This document shows positions 1 through 4,710 of a stretch of DNA of 6,542 nt, piece after piece. A model generated the notes under the pieces. It was given only the letters and a program-made list of their open reading frames with translations. It searched no databases and was not told the DNA's origin. Every line of letters starts with the position of its first letter. Positions within the stretch are counted from its first letter, which is position 1. The stretch is taken from contig JAHFFC010000054.1 of assembly GCA_023248175.1 (NCBI GenBank), positions 1-6,542 on the forward strand, written 5' to 3'. The DNA is from Candidatus Omnitrophota bacterium (GTDB taxonomy: Bacteria; Omnitrophota; Gorgyraeia; JACOVV01). Both the position numbers and the translations under genes were made by a program.

Positions 1-11
1 TTTCGGTTTAC

Positions 12-47
12 CATACCCCAACGCTGTGTTATCAACATTGGGGTATG
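12..47 (-). other. Perfect 10-bp stem-loop just after tRNA-Asn
   Basis: Positions 12-21 and 38-47 are perfect reverse complements with a 16-nt loop. In the direction of tRNA-Asn transcription the stem begins 1 nt after the encoded CCA. It could mark the 3' end of the tRNA transcript or a processing site. No T-tract follows the stem within the visible 11 nt, so it is not a classical intrinsic terminator. Confidence 0.5.
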
Positions 48-48
48 A

Positions 49-124
49 TGGCTCCCCCGGCTGGACTCGAACCAGCGACCCGGTGATTAACAGTCACCTG
101 CTCTACCAACTGAGCTACAGGGGA
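49..124 (-). tRNA. tRNA-Asn (anticodon GTT), CCA encoded
   Basis: Read on the minus strand, this 76-nt sequence folds into a full cloverleaf. It has a 7-bp acceptor stem (TCCCCTG with CGGGGGA, including one T-G pair), a D-stem GCTC/GAGC, an anticodon stem GGTGA/TCACC with loop CTGTTAA, and a T-stem GCTGG/CCAGC with loop TTCGAGT. The anticodon GTT reads AAC/AAU (Asn). The discriminator base is G and the CCA tail is encoded. Its 5' end lies 5 nt after the stop codon of the GIY-YIG gene. No promoter fits between them, so it is probably transcribed from the promoter at 492-521 through the nuclease gene and released by RNase P. Confidence 0.97.
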
Positions 125-129
125 GTATC

Positions 130-375
130 TTAATAGTCTACATTTTCATCTAACCACTTGCGGCCCTGGCCAGATTTTAAGAAACGTTCACGCTGCCTCG
201 CCTGAATGGAATTCGCAATCTCTTCTTGATAAATCAACATAAACGGCCCATTTTGTTTAGTCCATTTATTAGAACCACTATGATGTTCTTTCAACCTCTC
301 TAAAGGGGTCTTCTTTGTGTAACCAACATACCTTTTACCATTGCGCAGGCTCTTTAGTACATAGATATAAAACAC
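130..375 (-). CDS. Small GIY-YIG nuclease-domain protein inserted at tRNA-Asn
   Basis: The protein has 81 aa and is a single GIY-YIG domain of the small free-standing class (UPF0213/YhbQ-like). Visible motifs are YIY (residues 3-5, the GIY position), RYVGYT (YVG at 16-18), an ERLKEHHSG helix around residues 26-34 carrying the expected Arg27, and the family-typical C-terminal RERFLKSGQGRKWL, whose Glu64 is the likely metal ligand. The domain is therefore complete and probably active. Family members cut or nick DNA, but the target here is unknown. I chose the GTG at 373-375 because AGGTGA lies 8 nt upstream and the product then begins MFYIYVLKS, as relatives do. An in-frame GTG at 385-387 would add 4 residues. 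The gene lies between a 5' half of tRNA-Asn and the intact tRNA-Asn. The stop TAA is 5 nt before the tRNA, leaving almost no noncoding sequence. Confidence 0.9.
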   Translation of the reverse strand: MFYIYVLKSLRNGKRYVGYTKKTPLERLKEHHSGSNKWTKQNGPFMLIYQEEIANSIQARQRERFLKSGQGRKWLDENVDY

Positions 376-383
376 TAGTATAG

Positions 384-389
384 TCACCT
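384..389 (-). promoter_or_regulatory. Shine-Dalgarno of the GIY-YIG gene, borrowed from tRNA
   Basis: AGGTGA on the minus strand lies 8 nt before the GTG start at 373-375. These bases are the 5' strand of the tRNA-Asn anticodon stem in the truncated copy, so the tRNA remnant provides the ribosome binding site. The motif and spacing are seen directly; its use is inferred. Confidence 0.6.
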
Positions 390-397
390 GCTCTACC

Positions 398-459
398 TCA
401 GCCTCAGCCTGAGGCTGATCAGCCTTTGGCTGAGAAGGGGCTGATCCGCCTCCGGCGGA
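398..459. repeat. 62-bp nested hairpin block inside the tRNA remnant
   Basis: The block contains three 15-nt hairpins, each with a 6-bp stem and 3-nt loop of the form TCnGCC-NNN-GGCnGA, at 404-418, 419-433 and 445-459. An outer 6-bp stem (398-403 with 439-444) encloses the first two, giving a small branched structure. Removing the block restores the uninterrupted tRNA D-loop exactly, so it is a clean insertion. It resembles the short palindromic repeats scattered in many environmental bacterial genomes. Its mobility mechanism is unknown. Confidence 0.85.
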
Positions 460-491
460 AACTGAGCTACAGGGGAGTGTAAAGTGAAACT

Positions 492-521
492 ACTTTAACA
501 CCGGGGGAATAACGATGTCAA
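492..521 (-). promoter_or_regulatory. Sigma70-like promoter for the tRNA-Asn/GIY-YIG unit
   Basis: A perfect -35 TTGACA (516-521) is followed after 18 nt by TAAAGT (492-497), which matches the -10 consensus at 4 of 6. Initiation would fall near 485, about 9 nt before the 5' end of the truncated tRNA-Asn at 476. It looks like the original tRNA-Asn promoter, now reading through remnant, nuclease gene and intact tRNA. Nothing else in the 479-528 gap resembles a gene or a strong terminator for recR. Confidence 0.6.
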
Positions 522-528
522 ACCGTGT

Positions 529-1134
529 TTATTGCAGTACCGCTTGCCGCCCTTCGAAGGCGCGGCTTAAAGATGCCTGATCTGCGAATTCCAGATTAGC
601 GCCGACCGGAACGCCATAAGCGATGCGGGTTACATGGAGGTCGAGAGGGCTGAGGAGTTTTACCAGGTAAAGAGAAGTAGTTTCTCCTTCCGCGTTCGAA
701 CCGGTTGCCAAAATGATTTCACGGATATCCCCCTGCTTGATACGGTTTACTAATTCAGGAATTTTCAAATCCTTCGGCCCGATTCCTTCCAGGGGAGAAA
801 TATTTCCCATCAAAACGTGATAGGTGCCGCGATAATATCCTCCTCTTTCGATGGCGATAATGTCTTTAGGAGAAGCGACGACACAAACTGTTTTATGGTC
901 TCGAATTGGATCATCGCAGATTTCGCACAGCGCCTTGTCGCTTAGGTTAAAGCAAGTTTCGCAGGAGCGGGTCGTCTCACGGAGTTTCGCGATCAACTCC
1001 GTAATCCTCTGTGCCTCTTCTTTGGCGCACTGCAGTAAATAGAATGCCATTCTCTCGGCACTTCTCGGTCCGACACCGGGAAAGCGGGCGAAAAGGTGGA
1101 TCAAATCATCCATCGTTTTGGGATACTTACTCAC
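529..1134 (-). CDS. recR: Recombination mediator RecR
   Basis: RecR is a cytoplasmic DNA-binding ring protein that works with RecO (and RecF) to load RecA on SSB-coated single-stranded gaps. The 201-aa product has normal family length and all parts in order. These are a helix-hairpin-helix (FPGVGPRSAERMAFYLL, residues 18-34), a four-cysteine zinc finger (C58, C61, C70, C73), a Toprim domain beginning CVVASPKDII (84-93) with the acidic stretch SNAEGETTS (146-154), and a C-terminal IAYGVPVGANLEFAD (171-185). The usual Toprim wording near NPTVEGEATA is changed but the glutamates remain. The start is GTG at 1132-1134, overlapping the dnaX stop in GTGA. It has no good Shine-Dalgarno, so translational coupling to dnaX is likely. 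Confidence 0.97.
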   Translation of the reverse strand: MSKYPKTMDDLIHLFARFPGVGPRSAERMAFYLLQCAKEEAQRITELIAKLRETTRSCETCFNLSDKALCEICDDPIRDHKTVCVVASPKDIIAIERGGYYRGTYHVLMGNISPLEGIGPKDLKIPELVNRIKQGDIREIILATGSNAEGETTSLYLVKLLSPLDLHVTRIAYGVPVGANLEFADQASLSRAFEGRQAVLQ

Positions 1135-2759
1135 GGTTCTTTACCATTGGCTGTTTCATTTGCATGGATACGGATGACCCGGCCGCTGAAAATTTCCAGC
1201 GCCGATTTAACTAATGGGTCTTCCACATTGTTATGGGTAGAGGAAGCGGTTCGATTCTGGCTTGCCGGGATGGAACTATTTTTCTCAAGGGCCAATTCCA
1301 CTACCAGCGAAACTCCAAAAATCACCTGGAGCTCTTGCTCGATTAACTTTTTATTATTGACTCTTTCCGCGAGTTCCTTATGGAAACTTTCGGCGCTCGG
1401 AAATAACAGAGTCAGCCGTTTTCCCTTCAGGGCAGATGGTTTTCCCATCTGGAGCGCCGTTCCCAGCGGGACTTTTTGGGATTTGATTTTTTGCACCAGC
1501 GACGGCCATGACTGGACGATCGTTTCTAATGAAACGTCGAACCCCTGCGGAAAATTCGGTGGCGGTTCTACTTTTTCTTGCGCATTTCCTTCATCATCTT
1601 CTGTGGCATGTCCAACCTTCTCTTCCAACTCCTTTAATTTTTCCACCAAATCAGGGATTTGAATCCACTGTCGCATCTCGGTCATTCGGATCAGGGCTAA
1701 TTCCAACAGGATTTTTGGAAACGCTGTGCGCTTCATCTCTTGCTGGAGACCAACAAGGGTGTGCAGGATAAACAGAATCTCGTCCTTGCCAAGTTTCGCG
1801 GCTTGTTGCTTTACTTTTTCAATCACCTCTTTCGGGAGATCCAGAATGTTAGAGAGATCTTTAACCCCTGCCTGACAAATCATCAGATTCCGGCAATGCT
1901 GGATCAGATTGTTCACCAACTGTCCCAGATCGGTGCCGCGCTCCTCCAATTGTTTTACCATGTCAAGCAGTTTGACGATGTCTCGTCCCGCGATAAAAGC
2001 AATGAACTGCTCCAAAACTTCCCGTTCGATCAACCCGAGAACCTCACGAACGGTTCCCTCCTCGACCTTTTTGCCACTATAGGCGCTCAGTTGGTCGAGA
2101 ATCGTTTGGGCGTCCCGTAATCCTCCTTCCGAAGAGAGGGCGATTTCATTCAGGGACTCGGTGTTGATTTCGATTTTCTCCTGCTGGGCGATCTCGGACA
2201 ATTTTTGCACTAAGAGCTGGGTTGGAATTCTTTTAAAGTCAAACCGCTGGCATCGGGAAAGAATTGTTGGCAGAACCCGATGGGCTTCGGTGGTGGCGAA
2301 AACGAATTTTACATGCGCCGGCGGCTCCTCCAGTGTTTTCAATAAAGCATTGAAGGCGTCATGCGTGAGGGAATGGACTTCATCAATAATGTAAATTTTA
2401 AACCGTCCGTGAACAGGAGAAAACTTGACGTTTTCGCGGAGCGTGCGCACCTCGTCAATTCCGCGGTTAGAAGCGCCGTCAATTTCTAACACATCCAAAG
2501 AATTCCCTTGAGTAATCTCAACGCAATGGGTACACTTCTGACAAGGGTCCGCGGAAATTCCCCTCTCGCAGTTGAGGGATTTGGCAAGGATTCTAGCGGC
2601 CGAAGTCTTTCCCACCCCCCGCGGCCCGCTGAAAAGATAGGCATGTGCCACTTTCCCCTGCGCGATAGCGCTCTTGAGCGTCTGGGTGACATGCTCCTGC
2701 CCGACGATTTCATCAAAACTCTGCGGCCGGTATTTTCGTGCAAGAACCAAGTATGACAT
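1131..2759 (-). CDS. dnaX: DNA polymerase III subunit gamma/tau
   Basis: DnaX is the ATPase of the clamp-loader complex, which places the sliding clamp on primed DNA. In the 542-aa product I see Walker A GPRGVGKT (45-52), zinc-module cysteines C64, C73, C76 and C79, Walker B IIDE (124-127), a sensor-1 segment FATTEAHRV (154-162), the arginine-finger SRCQ (168-171) and sensor-2 GGLRDA (212-217). The collar domain follows to about residue 365. The variable tail is short, with a charged linker near 376-400 and a last domain to 530, as in many non-enterobacterial DnaX proteins. AGAAGG lies 9 nt before the ATG. The gene begins 32 nt after tRNA-Arg with no room for a strong promoter, so it is probably read from the tRNA-Arg promoter. 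It overlaps recR by 4 nt with no ybaB/ebfC between. Confidence 0.97.
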   Translation of the reverse strand: MSYLVLARKYRPQSFDEIVGQEHVTQTLKSAIAQGKVAHAYLFSGPRGVGKTSAARILAKSLNCERGISADPCQKCTHCVEITQGNSLDVLEIDGASNRGIDEVRTLRENVKFSPVHGRFKIYIIDEVHSLTHDAFNALLKTLEEPPAHVKFVFATTEAHRVLPTILSRCQRFDFKRIPTQLLVQKLSEIAQQEKIEINTESLNEIALSSEGGLRDAQTILDQLSAYSGKKVEEGTVREVLGLIEREVLEQFIAFIAGRDIVKLLDMVKQLEERGTDLGQLVNNLIQHCRNLMICQAGVKDLSNILDLPKEVIEKVKQQAAKLGKDEILFILHTLVGLQQEMKRTAFPKILLELALIRMTEMRQWIQIPDLVEKLKELEEKVGHATEDDEGNAQEKVEPPPNFPQGFDVSLETIVQSWPSLVQKIKSQKVPLGTALQMGKPSALKGKRLTLLFPSAESFHKELAERVNNKKLIEQELQVIFGVSLVVELALEKNSSIPASQNRTASSTHNNVEDPLVKSALEIFSGRVIRIHANETANGKEP

Positions 2760-2791
2760 CTTTTTCTGCCTTCTGCCTTCTGATCTTTTTG

Positions 2792-2866
2792 CGTCCCCGG
2801 GGAGATTTGAACTCCCGGCACCTAGCTCCGGAGGCTAGTGCTCTGTCCGGGCTGAGCTACGGGGAC
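2792..2866 (-). tRNA. tRNA-Arg (anticodon CCG), CCA not encoded
   Basis: The minus strand gives a 75-nt cloverleaf. It has acceptor GTCCCCG/CGGGGAC with discriminator G, D-stem GCTC/GAGC, anticodon stem CTAGC/GCTAG with loop CTCCGGA, and T-stem GGGAG/CTCCC with loop TTCAAAT. Anticodon CCG reads the Arg codon CGG. The 3' end runs into GCAAAAAG, so CCA must be added after transcription, unlike the tRNA-Asn in this window. A truncated copy of its 5' half lies 17 nt upstream, and dnaX begins 32 nt downstream. Confidence 0.96.
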
Positions 2867-2883
2867 ATTATCATTTTAAACAT

Positions 2884-2920
2884 GAGGCTAGCGCTCTGTC
2901 CGGGCTCTAGCTACGGGGAT
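2884..2920 (-). pseudogene. Truncated 5' half of tRNA-Arg
   Basis: This segment matches the first half of the intact tRNA-Arg (2831-2866) at 33 of 36 positions plus one inserted base. The changes damage the D-stem (GCTC becomes GCTAG) and the first acceptor base. The match stops inside the anticodon, after C34. No 3' half exists, and 17 nt of unrelated sequence (2867-2883) precede the complete tRNA. The remnant is nearest the promoter, the same layout as the tRNA-Asn remnant, but it has diverged further and carries no nuclease gene. Confidence 0.88.
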
Positions 2921-2944
2921 AGGTTTTGTCTAATTGTGTATAGG

Positions 2945-2973
2945 ATTGTAACGGTTAGATAACTCCATGTAAA
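2945..2973 (-). promoter_or_regulatory. Sigma70-like promoter for tRNA-Arg, dnaX and recR
   Basis: TTTACA (2968-2973) and TACAAT (2945-2950) are separated by exactly 17 nt on the minus strand, each matching its consensus box at 5 of 6 or close to it. Initiation would fall near 2938, about 18 nt upstream of the truncated tRNA-Arg. No other strong promoter is visible before dnaX, so this one may serve the tRNA and both replication/repair genes. Confidence 0.6.
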
Positions 2974-3003
2974 GGTCGAAGTTTTCCCAGAAGTTCCCCA
3001 ATA

Positions 3004-3021
3004 ATGCTATACTTATAGCAT
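3004..3021 (+). promoter_or_regulatory. Extended -10 promoter within an 18-nt palindrome at cysH
   Basis: TGCTATACT (3005-3013) fits the extended -10 pattern TGn-TATAAT, with no good -35 upstream. The expected initiation point, about 7 nt downstream, falls at or next to the A of the cysH ATG (3020). The same bases form a perfect dyad, ATGCTATA-CT-TATAGCAT, with 8-bp arms. It covers the -10 element and the first two bases of the start codon. A repressor bound there would block initiation. The dyad and boxes are seen; the operator role is inferred. Confidence 0.5.
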
Positions 3022-3712
3022 GACAAAACTAGAATCTTTTGAGTCTACAAGCACCCAGGAAATTCTCACTTGGGCTCTCAAAGAGTTCCATCCAAAAATC
3101 GCCCTGGCCTCCAGTTTCGGAACTGAGGATGTCGCACTCATTGACATGGTGGTTAAAATCGCCCCAAAAGCGCGGATTTTCACGCTTGACACTGGTCGTC
3201 TTCCTCAGGAAACCTACGACGTCATGGACAAAATCCGTGACAAATATAAAATTCAAATCGAAACTTATTTTCCCGAGGCCGCTAGCGTGGAAAGAATGGT
3301 CAATGAAAAAGGATACAATCTTTTCTACCATTCCATCGAGAATCGCAAAGAGTGCTGCGGTGTTCGCAAAGTCGAGCCGTTGAAACGGGCGCTCAAGGGG
3401 CTGAAGGCGTGGATTACCGGACTGCGTCGTGAACAATCAGTGACCCGAAGCGATGTCGCCAAGGTGGAGATTGACGACACCCATGGAGGGATCTATAAGA
3501 TTAATCCCCTCGCTGAGTGGACTCGTCAGCAGGTGTGGGACTACATCAAGAAGAACGGAGTTCCTTATAATAAACTGCATGATCAAGGATATCTCTCCAT
3601 TGGCTGTGATCCATGCACACGGGCCGTAAAGCCGGGTGAAGATGAGCGTGCTGGCCGCTGGTGGTGGGAGAGACCCGACCAGAAAGAGTGCGGGTTGCAT
3701 CTGAAGAAATAA
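3020..3712 (+). CDS. cysH: Assimilatory APS reductase (CysH family, Fe-S type)
   Basis: This cytoplasmic enzyme reduces adenylyl sulfate to sulfite using thioredoxin in assimilatory sulfate reduction. The 230-aa product shows the adenylyl-binding SSFGTED (31-37), LDTGR (56-60), ECCGVRK (111-117), the phosphate-binding WITGLRREQS (131-140), CDPC (196-199) and the C-terminal catalytic ECGLH with Cys224. The paired CC (112-113) and CxxC ligate a [4Fe-4S] cluster. This favours APS reductase over the cluster-free enterobacterial PAPS reductase, although some cluster-bearing enzymes accept both. The start ATG has no Shine-Dalgarno. It lies at the predicted transcription start, suggesting a leaderless mRNA. 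No other sulfate-assimilation gene is in the window. The gene is divergent from the tRNA-Arg unit and ends 10 nt from the convergent gene at 3723. Confidence 0.93.
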   Translation: MTKLESFESTSTQEILTWALKEFHPKIALASSFGTEDVALIDMVVKIAPKARIFTLDTGRLPQETYDVMDKIRDKYKIQIETYFPEAASVERMVNEKGYNLFYHSIENRKECCGVRKVEPLKRALKGLKAWITGLRREQSVTRSDVAKVEIDDTHGGIYKINPLAEWTRQQVWDYIKKNGVPYNKLHDQGYLSIGCDPCTRAVKPGEDERAGRWWWERPDQKECGLHLKK

Positions 3713-3722
3713 TCCACCCCTG

Positions 3723-4697
3723 TTATCTCTCTTCTCTCCTCTGATTTCTGCCATCCTCTTGGCACAACGCCGTGGCGTATTCCAGCGACCGCTTTGGGCT
3801 GTTTTCCGGTTCTTCCGCTACGATGGCCATTACTTTTCTGAATGTGTAATCGCCGTAACGGTTATAGAGAAGGACTAGCTGTTCAATTTGCTGCGGGACG
3901 TGCTCCACATAAACAAGATTCGCGTAATCGCGGACCCTCTTGACCTTCTCCTGGCCGTATTCTTTTTCCAGGGTTGTTACCTCCTCTTCGATTTTCTGCA
4001 AACTATAAAAGGGGCGGAGAGACCAACGTTGCTGCAGTTCGCTCGGTTTTGCCGGATCAACGCTATACTGGACCTCCACCAGATGAAACTTTCTTAACTC
4101 AAGCATTCCTTTCTCGAAGAGATCGGGAGGGAGATGAAACCGCTCATGGATCGGGTCGGAGTGAATCAACCATCCGTTTTCCCCAGCCGATTCTTGTCTG
4201 AGAACGAGGTTGACCCATAAAACCCACTTGGCTGTTAATGAAAGTTGTTTCGACCAATGAAACGACCAGTATCCCAGAGGGGAAAGGGATTCTTCATCGC
4301 TATTTCGTTTGATCTGTAAGGAAATCAGCCCTTTCTGCTTAGCCCCTACCTCAATCAGCTGATAATCTTTTTCTAAAGTGGCTAACGAATTCTCTATAAG
4401 ACGAGCGTAAACAGAACGATTCATCCGGTGGGATAATCCAGTCTCCTCTGCCAAGAGATCAATCGAAAGTTCTAGTTGGTCGCTGTTTTTAAGGGAGCTC
4501 TCCTGCAGCAGAATTAAATAAAGGTCAAACTCCTGCTCCTGTCGGCGATGAAACATTCGACTGGCCTGGCTCTCTTCCTCTAAGAAATGAACGGGTAGCC
4601 GAACTGTAAGAGGTTCCTGTGGCGTAGAGGGGATAGGACTTTGATGATGAGATGCTCCTACTAGCAGAACTGAGACAAGTGCAAGAAGGAGGGGCAC
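3723..4697 (-). CDS. Unknown protein, hydrophobic N-terminus and winged-helix-like regions
   Basis: I do not recognise this family. From the GTG at 4695-4697 the product has 324 aa. Residues 2-14 (PLLLALVSVLLVG) form a short hydrophobic stretch like a signal peptide or anchor, without a lipobox cysteine, followed by a proline-rich linker. Residues 56-130 are helical with alternating hydrophobics. Residues 153-216 (from LSLTAKWVLWV through LELRKFHLVEV) have the rhythm of a winged helix. A charged, probably coiled segment follows at 230-265. A hydrophobic N-terminus on a DNA-binding-like body is odd, so the alternative start ATG at 4554-4556, which would give a cytoplasmic protein, should be kept in mind. 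That ATG has no Shine-Dalgarno. AAAGGA lies only 3 nt before the GTG. The GTG is 13 nt after the ATP-grasp stop, indicating an operon. The frame stays open upstream to 4793 inside that gene. Confidence 0.7.
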   Translation of the reverse strand: MPLLLALVSVLLVGASHHQSPIPSTPQEPLTVRLPVHFLEEESQASRMFHRRQEQEFDLYLILLQESSLKNSDQLELSIDLLAEETGLSHRMNRSVYARLIENSLATLEKDYQLIEVGAKQKGLISLQIKRNSDEESLSPLGYWSFHWSKQLSLTAKWVLWVNLVLRQESAGENGWLIHSDPIHERFHLPPDLFEKGMLELRKFHLVEVQYSVDPAKPSELQQRWSLRPFYSLQKIEEEVTTLEKEYGQEKVKRVRDYANLVYVEHVPQQIEQLVLLYNRYGDYTFRKVMAIVAEEPENSPKRSLEYATALCQEDGRNQRREER

Positions 4698-4710
4698 GGT
4701 TCCTTTCTGT

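Larger units (their letters stand above)
127..478 (-). mobile_element. Putative GIY-YIG element with duplicated tRNA 5' half
   Basis: A 255-bp unit (127-381) that is almost entirely the GIY-YIG ORF is bounded by two copies of the same 35-bp tRNA-Asn 5' segment. The copies are at 92-126 and at 382-397 plus 460-478. This is the footprint expected if an element inserted at the anticodon loop and duplicated or re-supplied the 5' half, leaving an intact tRNA downstream. No integrase, transposase or intron RNA is visible. The proposal that the GIY-YIG protein drives its own insertion is inference. A tandem tRNA duplication followed by replacement of one 3' half is an alternative. Confidence 0.55.
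382..478 (-). pseudogene. Truncated 5' half of tRNA-Asn, split by a hairpin insert
   Basis: Segments 382-397 and 460-478 together match positions 92-126 of the intact tRNA-Asn locus at 35 of 35 bases. They cover the acceptor 5' strand, D-arm and 5' anticodon stem, plus 2 nt upstream of the tRNA. The match ends exactly after T33 of the anticodon loop, before G34. There is no 3' half. A 62-bp hairpin block interrupts the D-loop at 398-459. The remnant sits directly below the promoter at 492-521, so it is probably where the original tRNA-Asn began. It cannot make a tRNA. Perfect identity points to recent duplication or ongoing gene conversion. Confidence 0.9.

Noticed and set aside
1..22. Possible 5' end of another tRNA (Gln-like TGGGGTATGG) at the left edge, minus strand
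   Set aside because: Only about 20 nt are visible, the following bases do not make a normal D-arm, and the same bases form a perfect hairpin with 38-47.
127..478. Group I or group II intron in tRNA-Asn
   Set aside because: The complete tRNA lies downstream uninterrupted, the insert is nearly all ORF with no space for a catalytic intron core, and the upstream copy lacks a 3' exon.
384..478. CRISPR-like array from the repeated hairpins
   Set aside because: The hairpins abut one another or nest with no regular spacers, and there are no cas genes.
1096..1662. Plus-strand ORF of 188 codons antisense to dnaX
   Set aside because: It is a shadow of dnaX with no domain signature or ribosome binding site.
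1550..1680. Programmed -1 frameshift in dnaX producing a short gamma form
   Set aside because: The A-rich codons here (GAA AAA GTA, GAA AAA TTA) do not form the A-AAA-AAG slippery heptamer in frame, and no following hairpin was evident.
2764..2782. CTGCCTT tandem repeat before dnaX as a regulatory repeat
   Set aside because: There are only about two copies, and the sequence is adequately explained as spacer carrying the dnaX Shine-Dalgarno.
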